The notes beneath the pieces are model-generated. The model saw only the letters and a list, made by a program, of their open reading frames with translations, searched no databases and was not told the origin of the DNA. This document shows, piece by piece, positions 1 through 5,353 of a DNA stretch of 7,271 bases. The number at the start of each line of letters is the position of its first letter. Within the stretch, counting starts at the first letter, position 1. The stretch comes from Actinomycetes bacterium. GTDB taxonomy: Bacteria > Actinomycetota > Actinomycetes > Actinomycetales > Dermatophilaceae. Where the stretch lies: positions 1-7,271 of the forward strand of contig JAEXXY010000152.1 of the NCBI GenBank assembly GCA_023451855.1. Reading direction: 5' to 3'. Both the position numbers and the translations under genes were made by a program.

Positions 1-594
1 GGTCACGACGTCGTCGGCCCCGCGCGCGAAGGGGGCGCCGGACGCGTCGTAGCCGGTGGCGAGGTGGTCGCCGGCGGCGGTGAGCAGCTCGAGGCCGGCG
101 ACGTTGTCGGAGGTGCGGCCGTAGGCCAGCGAGCGCGACCCGCATGCGTTGTTGCCGATCATCCCGCCGATGGTGCAGCGCGGGTGCGTCGACGGGTCGG
201 GCCCGAACCGGACGCCGTGGGGCGCCGCCGCCTTCTGGAGCACGGCGTGCACCGTGCCGGGCTCGACCACCGCGGTACGGGTGTCCGGGTCGATCGACAG
301 GACGCGGTTCAGGTGGCGGGAGAAGTCGAGCACGACGCCGCGCCCGACGGCGTTGCCGGCCACCGAGGTGCCGGCGCCGCGCGAGGTGACCGGGACGCCG
401 GTCTCGCGGGCCACGGCAAGGGCCGCCTCGACCTCGCCGACGTCGCGCGGGCGCACGACCGCGAGGGGCGGGATCCGGTACAGCGACGCGTCGGAGGCGT
501 ACATGCTGCGGGTGCCGGCGTCCGCGTGCACGTCGAGGCGGGCGCGGCTCAGCGCCTGCACCACCGGCACCGCCTGCGCGTCGAGCTCATCCAT
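1..594 (-). CDS. FAD-linked 2-hydroxyacid oxidase/dehydrogenase (D-lactate or D-2-hydroxyglutarate type), N-terminal part
   Basis: The gene reads leftward from ATG 594 and runs off the window, leaving 198 codons. What is visible is the FAD-binding half of a PCMH/FAD_binding_4 flavoprotein. Residues 44-51 (LAVVRPRD) open the domain. Residues 72-84 (RGAGTSVAGNAVG) form the loop that binds the FAD pyrophosphate. Residues 131-156, with GPDPSTHPRC and IGGMIGNNACGSRS, form the second conserved FAD segment. This pattern is typical of large actinobacterial proteins of roughly 900-1000 residues that join the flavin domain to a C-terminal Fe-S (CCG) domain, such as the YdiJ-like proteins; that half is outside the window. 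Such enzymes oxidise D-2-hydroxyacids and pass electrons to the respiratory chain. Substrate is not decidable here: D-lactate, glycolate and D-2-hydroxyglutarate are all possible. The FCD regulator and serA next door favour a 2-hydroxyacid linked to serine metabolism (inference). In-frame ATGs also occur at 603 and 612 because the start lies in a palindrome. Confidence 0.85.
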   Translation of the reverse strand, partial: MDELDAQAVPVVQALSRARLDVHADAGTRSMYASDASLYRIPPLAVVRPRDVGEVEAALAVARETGVPVTSRGAGTSVAGNAVGRGVVLDFSRHLNRVLSIDPDTRTAVVEPGTVHAVLQKAAAPHGVRFGPDPSTHPRCTIGGMIGNNACGSRSLAYGRTSDNVAGLELLTAAGDHLATGYDASGAPFARGADDVVT

Positions 595-614
595 GCGTAA
601 CATGTTACGCATGG
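591..614. promoter_or_regulatory. 24-bp perfect palindrome: divergent promoter core and likely GntR operator
   Basis: The half-site CCATGCGTAACA (591-602) is followed directly by its exact reverse complement (603-614). The palindrome contains the start codons of both flanking genes: ATG 611 on plus and ATG 594 on minus, with only 16 bases between them. A -10-like hexamer TAACAT sits at 598-603 on plus and, by symmetry, at 607-602 on minus. Each ends 7 bases before its ATG, so both mRNAs would begin at or within a base or two of the start codon. I see no good -35 on either side. A palindrome between a GntR gene and its divergent target is the usual place for the regulator's operator, so autoregulation together with control of the oxidase is likely (inference). 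The palindrome itself is seen directly in the sequence. Confidence 0.8.
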
Positions 615-1345
615 TCCGGCTGACCCTCCCCCACGGCGCACCCTCCCTCGCGGACGCGGTCGTCGACGCCGTGCGCGCGGGCATCACGGCCGGCGAGCTC
701 GTCCCCGACGCCACGTACTCCGTCTACCAGCTCGCCGACGTGCTCGGCGTCTCGCGCAGCCCGGTGCGCGAGGGGCTCCTCCGCCTCGCCGAGGCGGGCC
801 TCGTCAGGATCGACCGCAACCGCGGCTTCCGCGTCCTGACGCCGCAGGCGCGGGACATCGAGGAGATCATCGACATCCGCCTTGCGCTCGAGCCGCCCGC
901 CGCCCGCCGCGCCGCCGAGCAGGCCACCGACGCCCAGCACGCCGAGATCCGCGCGGCCTTCGAGGCCATGGGCACCGCCCTGGGTGAGGGCAGCACCGCC
1001 ACCGCCGACGAGGCGCGGTTCTGGGTCGCCGACCACGCCGTGCACGACACCGTGATGCGCGCCGGCGGCAACCAGCGTGCCGCCGCGATCATCGACCGGC
1101 TCCGTGCGACCACCGCGCTCCTCGGGCCGCCCACGACCGCGGCGGGGCGGACCCTCGCGGAGATCCGCGACGAGCACGAGCCGATCGTCACGGCCGTGCT
1201 CCACCGCCGCGGCGCCGACGCCGAGCAGGCGATGCGCCACCACCTCGAGCACACGGGTGAGCTGCTCGCCCGGACGCTCGCCGGGTCGCTCGACGGTCCG
1301 CTCGACCGGACGCTCGAGGGGGCGGCCGCGGCCGCGGAGCCCTGA
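611..1345 (+). CDS. GntR family transcriptional regulator, FadR/FCD subfamily
   Basis: A 244-residue regulator of normal FCD-family length. Residues about 11-77 form the winged helix; the recognition region is YQLADVLGVSRSPVREGLLRL (about 39-59, a classic GntR signature), and the wing is IDRNRGFRVL. Residues about 85-222 form the all-helical FCD effector domain, beginning IDIRLALEPPAARRAA. The metal-binding set of FCD proteins is intact: D141 and H145 in DHAVH, H189 in RDEHEPI and H211 in AMRHHL. Such domains usually bind a small carboxylate through the metal, which suits a regulator of a 2-hydroxyacid oxidase. It probably represses the divergent oxidase and itself through the palindrome covering its start (inference). 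In-frame ATGs at 593 and 602 are alternatives; 611 is chosen because the -10-like TAACAT lies 7 bases upstream. The C-terminus is low-complexity (repeated Leu-Asp/Arg-Gly-type units, then an Ala run). serA follows after 133 bp. Confidence 0.9.
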   Translation: MVRLTLPHGAPSLADAVVDAVRAGITAGELVPDATYSVYQLADVLGVSRSPVREGLLRLAEAGLVRIDRNRGFRVLTPQARDIEEIIDIRLALEPPAARRAAEQATDAQHAEIRAAFEAMGTALGEGSTATADEARFWVADHAVHDTVMRAGGNQRAAAIIDRLRATTALLGPPTTAAGRTLAEIRDEHEPIVTAVLHRRGADAEQAMRHHLEHTGELLARTLAGSLDGPLDRTLEGAAAAAEP

Positions 1346-1465
1346 CGACCCCCACCCTGCGCGTCTCAGCCCGCGCACGAGATCGCGCCCAGGCCACCGG
1401 CTGGGGCACCCTGATACCGAGACCCACCAAGATTTCGGGCGCCCCGCACCGAGCGGGACACCCCC

Positions 1466-1472
1466 GAGGGAG
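1466..1472 (+). promoter_or_regulatory. Ribosome binding site that fixes the GTG start of serA
   Basis: GAGGGAG lies six bases upstream of GTG 1479. The open frame continues far upstream through the gntR region, but the first residues of the SerA fold (KVLLLENVH) begin directly after this GTG. Site and fold therefore agree on the start. Confidence 0.75.
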
Positions 1473-1478
1473 ACACGC

Positions 1479-2690
1479 GTGAAGGTACTGCTGCTGGAGA
1501 ACGTCCACCCCGTCGCACCCGAGGCGTTCCGCCGCAACGGCTTCGAGGTCGAGACCCGCTCCGGATCGCTGAGCGAGGACGAGCTCATCGAGGCCCTCGA
1601 GGGCGTCACGGTGCTCGGCATCCGCTCCAACACGAAGGTCACTGCGGCCGTCCTCGACGCCGCGCCCGGCCTGCGCGCGATCGGCTGCTTCTGCATCGGT
1701 ACCAACCAGGTCGACCTGGGCCGCGCCACCGAGCTCGGCGTCGGCGTCTTCAACGCCCCGTTCTCGAACACCCGCAGCGTCGTCGAGCTCGTCCTCGGCG
1801 AGGTCATCGCGCTGGCCCGGCGCCTGCCGGAGAAGACCCAGAAGATGCACGACGGCATCTGGGACAAGTCGGCCAAGGGCGCCTACGAGACCCGCGGCCG
1901 CACCCTCGGCATCGTTGGCTACGGCAACATCGGCACGCAGCTGTCCAACGTGGCCGAGGCGATCGGCCTGCGCGTCGTCTTCTTCGACACCGCCGACCGA
2001 CCGGCGCACGGCAACGCCCGCCGCATGGGCTCCCTCGACGAGCTGCTCGAGCAGTCGGACGTCGTCAGCCTCCACGTCGACGGGCGTCCGGGCAACGCCG
2101 GCCTCTTCGGCGCCGAGCAGTTCGCCATGATGAAGCCGGGCTCGGTGTTCATCAACGCCTCGCGCGGCATGGTCGTCGACGACGAGGCACTGCGCGACCA
2201 CATCCTGTCCGGGCACCTCTCCGGCGCGGCCATCGACGTCTTCCCCACCGAGCCGAAGGCCCAGGGCGACCCGTTCGAGTCGCCGCTGCGTGGCCTCGAG
2301 AACGTCATCCTCACCCCGCACGTCGGAGGGTCCACGGCGGAGGCGCAGGAGGAGATCGGCTCGTTCGTCGCGGGCAAGCTCGGCAGCTACATCGCCGAGG
2401 GCGCGACGTCGCTGTCGGTCAACCTGCCCGAGGTGCTCCCGACGCCGCGCGACGGCTCCTTCCGGATGGCGCTGCTGCACCACAACATCCCCGGCGTGCT
2501 CGCCTCGATCAACAACACGCTGGCCGGCGCCGGGGCCAACGTCGTCGGCCAGTCGCTCGCCACCCGCGGCCAGCTCGGCTACGTCGTCACCGACACCGAC
2601 GTGCCGCTGTCCGACGAGACGCTCACCGCGCTGCGCGAGGGGCACGAGGCGATCCACCTCGAGTCGTGGCCCAGCGAGTCGGCGCGGTAA
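1479..2690 (+). CDS. serA: D-3-phosphoglycerate dehydrogenase, short E. coli-type with ACT domain
   Basis: This enzyme oxidises 3-phosphoglycerate to 3-phosphohydroxypyruvate with NAD, the first step of serine synthesis, in the cytoplasm. It has 403 residues, close to the 410 of E. coli SerA and well short of the roughly 530 of the long form usual in actinobacteria. The NAD-binding loop is GYGNIG (147-152) with D170 ending the next strand. The catalytic Arg-Glu-His set is R229 (NASRG), E258 (FPTEP) and H281 (TPHVGGST). The segment GCFCIGTNQVDL (69-80) is characteristic of the E. coli branch. Residues about 328-403 form an ACT domain; H334, N336 and N354 match the E. coli residues that bind the inhibitor serine, so feedback inhibition is expected. 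E. coli-type enzymes also reduce 2-oxoglutarate to 2-hydroxyglutarate. That could explain the neighbouring hydroxyacid oxidase and FCD regulator (inference). A separate promoter in the 133-bp gap is possible, but I found no convincing one. Confidence 0.95.
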   Translation: MKVLLLENVHPVAPEAFRRNGFEVETRSGSLSEDELIEALEGVTVLGIRSNTKVTAAVLDAAPGLRAIGCFCIGTNQVDLGRATELGVGVFNAPFSNTRSVVELVLGEVIALARRLPEKTQKMHDGIWDKSAKGAYETRGRTLGIVGYGNIGTQLSNVAEAIGLRVVFFDTADRPAHGNARRMGSLDELLEQSDVVSLHVDGRPGNAGLFGAEQFAMMKPGSVFINASRGMVVDDEALRDHILSGHLSGAAIDVFPTEPKAQGDPFESPLRGLENVILTPHVGGSTAEAQEEIGSFVAGKLGSYIAEGATSLSVNLPEVLPTPRDGSFRMALLHHNIPGVLASINNTLAGAGANVVGQSLATRGQLGYVVTDTDVPLSDETLTALREGHEAIHLESWPSESAR

Positions 2691-2705
2691 CCGACCCGAT
2701 GCCAC

Positions 2706-2740
2706 CAGCGGCCCCGATCCCATGAGGACCGGGGCCGCTG
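2706..2740. terminator. Bidirectional hairpin terminator between serA and the arsR fusion
   Basis: CAGCGGCCCCG (2706-2716) pairs perfectly with CGGGGCCGCTG (2730-2740): 11 base pairs, nearly all G-C, around a 13-base loop that can pair a little further. It starts 15 bases after the serA stop and ends 4 bases before the stop of the convergent gene, so it can serve both. There is no run of T, as is common for high-GC actinobacterial terminators. Confidence 0.75.
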
Positions 2741-2744
2741 CGGT

Positions 2745-3428
2745 TCAGCGGGCGGCCGAGAAGCGCGGCGCGAGTGCGGCGACCCGCCCGGCCAACAGGT
2801 CGACGGCTCGGTCGAAGGCGCGCCTGCCACCCGCCGCGACCGGGTCGGGGACGGACCAGTGGGCCCAGTCGGTACCGCGCAGCTCTTCGTGGGCCCGGTC
2901 GCACACCGTGATGACGAGGTCGCCGTCGCGCTCGACCTCTGCCAGAAGAGCCGGCCGGACGTCGGGCACGTCGAGCCCGTGACGCGCGGCGGCCGCCACG
3001 GCGCGGTCATGGACCCGCTCGCCGGGGTGGGTGCCGGCCGAGGCGGCCCGGATCGGGCTGGCCCGACGCCACAGGGCCGCGGCGAGGTGGGAGCGGGCGG
3101 TGTTGGCGGTGCACACGAAGAGCACGCGGCGGGGGCGGCGCAGGTCACCCGTGCGGGTGGTCGCGGTGGCCACGCTGTCCGGCTCGAGCGTGACGTAGGT
3201 GCGGCGTCCGTCACCCTCGGACTTCTGGCGCCGGACGAGGCCGGCGTCCTGGAGCACGTTGAGATGGTGCGAGAGCAGGTTGGACGGGATGCCCAAGAGC
3301 GCTCCGAGCTCGGACGCGGACGCGTCGCTCACGGACAGGCGGTCCACGATCCGGAGGCGGTTGACGTCGGCCAGCGCCGAGTGGGCACGCACCCGATGCT
3401 CAAGATCGCGCGTTTGCTCAACATTCAT
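2745..3428 (-). CDS. ArsR-type regulator fused to a low-molecular-weight phosphatase/arsenate reductase domain
   Basis: A 227-residue two-domain protein. Residues about 8-85 are an ArsR winged helix: the helix-turn-helix is ASELGALLGIPSNLLSHHLN (38-57) and the wing is EGDGRRTYVTL. Residues about 100-222 have the LMW-PTP/ArsC fold. The phosphate loop is CTANTARS (C106, R112, matching C-x5-R), and the catalytic Asp is D195 in VPDPV. C176, in ITVCDRAHEE, corresponds to the second redox cysteine of ArsC, but the usual third cysteine is missing. C106 and C176 are the only cysteines in the protein. The DNA-binding domain has none; the position where E. coli ArsR carries its Cys-Val-Cys sensor reads VSDAS. 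It presumably represses the divergent channel-arsC operon and itself. Whether the fused domain is an enzyme, a sensor or both is unknown. An earlier in-frame ATG at 3467 lies upstream of the probable promoter; 3428 is preferred. Confidence 0.88.
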   Translation of the reverse strand: MNVEQTRDLEHRVRAHSALADVNRLRIVDRLSVSDASASELGALLGIPSNLLSHHLNVLQDAGLVRRQKSEGDGRRTYVTLEPDSVATATTRTGDLRRPRRVLFVCTANTARSHLAAALWRRASPIRAASAGTHPGERVHDRAVAAAARHGLDVPDVRPALLAEVERDGDLVITVCDRAHEELRGTDWAHWSVPDPVAAGGRRAFDRAVDLLAGRVAALAPRFSAAR

Positions 3429-3430
3429 TG

Positions 3431-3444
3431 AGTCAAGTTTGACT
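3431..3444. promoter_or_regulatory. Inverted repeat, likely ArsR operator
   Basis: AGTCAA-GT-TTGACT: two perfect 6-base arms around two central bases. TCAA...TTGA arms are common in ArsR/SmtB operators. The site is 2 bases upstream of the arsR-fusion ATG and 29 bases upstream of the channel GTG. It overlaps the candidate -35 of the channel promoter and the candidate -10 of the regulator promoter, so one bound dimer could shut both. The repeat is seen directly; its role is inferred. Confidence 0.65.
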
Positions 3445-3464
3445 GAGCGATACCGACGCGTCAA
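3436..3464 (-). promoter_or_regulatory. Candidate promoter of the arsR fusion
   Basis: On minus, TTGACG (3464-3459) is followed after 17 bases by CAAACT (3441-3436), and ATG 3428 comes 7 bases later. No Shine-Dalgarno sequence precedes the ATG, so the transcript would be leaderless or nearly so. The -35 is good and the -10 is weak. Confidence 0.45.
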
Positions 3465-3467
3465 CAT
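3439..3467 (+). promoter_or_regulatory. Candidate promoter of the channel-arsC operon
   Basis: TTGACT (3439-3444), a 17-base spacer, then CAACAT (3462-3467), with GTG 3474 starting 6 bases further on. Nothing like a ribosome binding site lies before the GTG, so a leaderless mRNA is expected. The -35 is one arm of the ArsR inverted repeat. Confidence 0.5.
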
Positions 3468-3473
3468 CGTCGG

Positions 3474-4256
3474 GTGACGACCTCCGCCGCGCTGCCCCGA
3501 CGACTCCTGGCCGAGTTCCTCGGCACCGCAATGCTCGTCACGGTCGTGGTCGGCTCGGGGATCGCAGCACAGCAGCTCTCACCGAACGACGTCGGCCTGC
3601 AGCTGCTGGAGAACAGCATCGCCACCGCCCTCGGCCTGACCGTGCTGATCCTGCTGTTCGGCCCCGTGTCGGGGGCGCACTTCAATCCGGTCGTCTCGCT
3701 CGCCGACTCGTTCCTCGGCCGCCGCACCGGTCACGGCCTGCGCGCCGGCGACCTCGGCGCCTACGTGGTCGCCCAGGTGCTCGGCGCCGTCTGCGGCGCC
3801 CTGCTCGCCAACGCGATGTTCGGCGTCGGCACGGCGATCTCGTCCACCGACCGCATGTCCGTCGGGCACGGCATCGCCGAGGTCGTCGCCAGCGCCGGCC
3901 TCGTCGCGCTGGTCTTCGCGCTGGCTCGCACGGGTCGTGCGGCGCTGGCGGCACCCGTGGTCGGCGCCTACATCGGCGCGGCCTACTGGTTCACGAGCTC
4001 CACGTCGTTCGCCAACCCGGCGGTCACCGTCGGCCGGGTCTTCTCCGACACCTTCGCCGGGATCGCCCCCGGTTCCGTGCCCGGCTTCGTCGCCGCCCAG
4101 CTCGTCGGCCTCGCGATAGGCGTCGCGCTGACGCTCGCCCTCTACCCGGACGCCGGCCAGAGCGCCGACGACGTCGTCGTCCCGCACGGCCAGGACCGCC
4201 CCTCCGACCCTGACGTCACACCCGCCTCCCCCGCGCCGAGGAACCCCCTGCCATGA
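3474..4256 (+). CDS. AqpS-like aquaglyceroporin of the arsenic cassette (MIP family)
   Basis: A 260-residue inner-membrane channel with six hydrophobic segments at about 12-30, 45-63, 97-118, 135-151, 156-176 and 203-223. The two half-helix motifs of the major intrinsic proteins are present: SGAHFNPVVS (66-75, NPV instead of NPA) and SFANPAVTVGR (178-188, NPA). In most aquaporins an arginine follows the second NPA and narrows the pore; here that position is V184, which should widen the filter for larger neutral solutes. AqpS of Sinorhizobium, from an arsR-aqpS-arsC operon, lets As(OH)3 leave the cell. The same role is inferred here because arsC overlaps this gene by ATGA and no arsenite pump is present. 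Residues 225-260 form a polar, Pro-rich tail like the linkers of known channel-ArsC fusion proteins. GTG 3474 is used because the next in-frame ATG falls inside the first membrane segment. Confidence 0.88.
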   Translation: MTTSAALPRRLLAEFLGTAMLVTVVVGSGIAAQQLSPNDVGLQLLENSIATALGLTVLILLFGPVSGAHFNPVVSLADSFLGRRTGHGLRAGDLGAYVVAQVLGAVCGALLANAMFGVGTAISSTDRMSVGHGIAEVVASAGLVALVFALARTGRAALAAPVVGAYIGAAYWFTSSTSFANPAVTVGRVFSDTFAGIAPGSVPGFVAAQLVGLAIGVALTLALYPDAGQSADDVVVPHGQDRPSDPDVTPASPAPRNPLP

Positions 4257-4669
4257 GCGACAAGCCCTCCGTCCTGTTCGTCTGCGTCCACAACGCCGGC
4301 CGCTCCCAGATGGCCGCCGCCTACCTCGCCCGCCTGTCCGGCGGCGCTGTCGAGGTGCGCTCGGCCGGGTCGGAACCCGCCGACCGGGTCAACCCCTCGG
4401 CGGTGGCGGCGATGGCCGAGGAGGGGATCGACATCACGGCCGAGACCCCGAAGGTCCTGACCACCGACGCGGTCAGGGAGTCCGACGTCGTCATCACCAT
4501 GGGCTGTGGCGACACCTGTCCGATCTTCCCCGGAAAGCGTTACGAGGACTGGGAGCTCGCAGACCCCGCCGGCCAGGGCGTCGAGGCGGTGCGCCCGATC
4601 CGCGACGAGATCAAGCGACGCATCCTCGACCTCCTCGCGTCGCTCGACGTCCCGCCCGACACCGCCTGA
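4253..4669 (+). CDS. arsC: Arsenate reductase ArsC (LMW-PTP fold, probably mycothiol- or thioredoxin-coupled)
   Basis: A 138-residue cytoplasmic enzyme that reduces arsenate to arsenite. The phosphate loop is CVHNAGRS (C11 attacks arsenate, R17 binds it; C-x5-R). The segment MGCGDTCPIFPG carries C85 and C89, and D104 in LADPAG is the catalytic acid. The sequence resembles actinobacterial ArsC proteins, some of which use mycothiol and mycoredoxin (arsenate-mycothiol transferase). The C85/C89 pair would also allow a thioredoxin-type relay, so the reductant is uncertain. Its ATG overlaps the TGA of the channel gene in ATGA, giving translational coupling, and a GAGGA at 4238-4242 can also serve it. 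It belongs to the same transcript as the channel. The arsenite it makes would leave through that channel. Compared with the phosphatase domain fused to ArsR, this protein keeps the full redox cysteine set and is the clear reductase of the cassette. Confidence 0.93.
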   Translation: MSDKPSVLFVCVHNAGRSQMAAAYLARLSGGAVEVRSAGSEPADRVNPSAVAAMAEEGIDITAETPKVLTTDAVRESDVVITMGCGDTCPIFPGKRYEDWELADPAGQGVEAVRPIRDEIKRRILDLLASLDVPPDTA

Positions 4670-4699
4670 GGACGCCGCCGCTCCCCGGCCGTGGCGTCC
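4670..4699 (+). terminator. Hairpin after arsC, possible terminator
   Basis: GGACGCC (4670-4676) pairs with GGCGTCC (4693-4699), and two further inner pairs (one G-U) are possible. It begins on the base after the arsC stop. No T-run follows, so the call rests on position and stem only. Confidence 0.4.
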
Positions 4700-4747
4700 G
4701 CCTGGCCCTCTCGAAAAGTCCTCCGGGGCCTGGGGCCGCGAGTAGCG

Positions 4748-4766
4748 TCGATGCCGTCAGCATCGA
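4748..4766. promoter_or_regulatory. Inverted repeat in the leader of the DUF4760-like gene
   Basis: TCGATGC (4748-4754) and GCATCGA (4760-4766) are perfect 7-base arms around five bases. It lies 42-60 bases upstream of ATG 4808, directly after a -10-like TAGCGT (4743-4748) for which I find no good -35. It could be an operator or a small RNA hairpin at the 5' end of the transcript; neither is proven. Confidence 0.35.
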
Positions 4767-4807
4767 GGCCGCGGAACGGGGACCGAGGCCGGACAGGAGA
4801 GGGTGAC

Positions 4808-5143
4808 ATGGCCAACCGTGAGGACGCAGCACTGCTCGTGCAGCTGGCGCAGTGGGGCTCGGCGATGGGCATCGAGGAGGCACAGCACGCGGTGTGGGCC
4901 GACACGTTCGACCCCGAGACGGCGTCGGTCGACGACGTCCTCGTGTCCCGGCTCCTGAACTGGGGCGAGACGATCGGGACGCTCACCAAGAACGGCCTGC
5001 TCGACACCGACCTCGTGCTCGACTGGCTCTGGGTGTCGGGACTCTGGGCACGCGTCGGGCCGGCGGCGAAGAAGCTGCGCGACAAGCTCGGTGTGCCCGA
5101 GCTGTACGAGAACTTCGAGGCGCTGGCGGCCAAGCAGAACTGA
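4808..5143 (+). CDS. Small DUF4760-like protein of unknown function
   Basis: A 111-residue, probably cytoplasmic helical protein. The start is firm: AGGAG (4795-4799) sits 8 bases before ATG 4808, whereas the frame upstream reads like non-coding sequence. Helices are suggested at about 5-30, 42-62, 66-80 and 83-108. It has six tryptophans for its size (16, 30, 52, 73, 75, 80). The order GETIGTLTKNGLLDTDLV, then a Trp-rich helix, then an ending near LYENFEALA resembles DUF4760 proteins, where a similar NFE segment closes the domain. I recall that similarity from memory and could not test it. No catalytic motif, signal peptide or clear membrane helix is present; the segment 68-82 is hydrophobic but interrupted by Asp. 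It has its own leader region, separated from arsC by a hairpin, so it is probably not part of the arsenic operon. The function is unknown. Confidence 0.75.
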   Translation: MANREDAALLVQLAQWGSAMGIEEAQHAVWADTFDPETASVDDVLVSRLLNWGETIGTLTKNGLLDTDLVLDWLWVSGLWARVGPAAKKLRDKLGVPELYENFEALAAKQN

Positions 5144-5156
5144 TCCGGCGCGCGGT

Positions 5157-5185
5157 GAGCTCGCTGCTTCCCGGGCGAGCGGCTC
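5157..5185 (+). terminator. Weak hairpin downstream of the DUF4760-like gene
   Basis: GAGC (5157-5160) and CGCT (5162-5165), with T5161 bulged, pair with AGCG (5178-5181) and GCTC (5182-5185) around a 12-base loop. It starts 14 bases after the stop. The rest of the 210-bp gap up to 5353 holds only a 5-bp hairpin (5316-5328) and no convincing gene. With no T-run, this is a weak terminator candidate. Confidence 0.3.
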
Positions 5186-5353
5186 GTGACCATCTCCGCC
5201 ACCGTCCGCAGTGGCAGTCCCGGGCGACGCGCCGCTCGGGACCGCGGATCGCGTGGACGAGGTCATACCTCAACGTCGTCCTGACGTTCATCGTCGCCAA
5301 CGCAGCGCAGGCCCTGAGCCGCCGGCTCTGACGACGCCACCCGACGCCTCTGC

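Noticed and set aside
1322..1335. 14-bp palindrome GCGGCCGCGGCCGC near the gntR stop, considered as a terminator or operator
   Set aside because: It encodes the alternating GCG/GCC alanine codons at the end of the protein. Such runs make palindromes by chance, and there is no loop for a hairpin.
1388..1405. Small hairpin CCCAG / CTGGG between gntR and serA, considered as a gntR terminator or serA leader element
   Set aside because: Only five base pairs with a mispaired interior and no T-run. It is too weak to call in sequence this rich in G and C.
605..1876. Long open frame of 423 residues on minus, opposite gntR and the start of serA
   Set aside because: Arg/Gly/Pro-rich translation with no recognisable domain, opposite two firmly identified genes. 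Long antisense frames are expected at this GC content.
1188..2723. Open frame of 511 residues on minus, opposite serA
   Set aside because: It is the antisense shadow of serA, which has full catalytic and ACT motifs on plus. The composition of the minus frame is not protein-like.
5144..5353. Possible small gene on plus ending at 5331, where the last 24 or so codons (SYLNVVLTFIVANAAQALSRRL) look coding-like
   Set aside because: There is no start codon with a ribosome site in that frame, and the upstream part reads like non-coding Arg-rich sequence. It could be the remnant of a lost gene, but that cannot be supported here.
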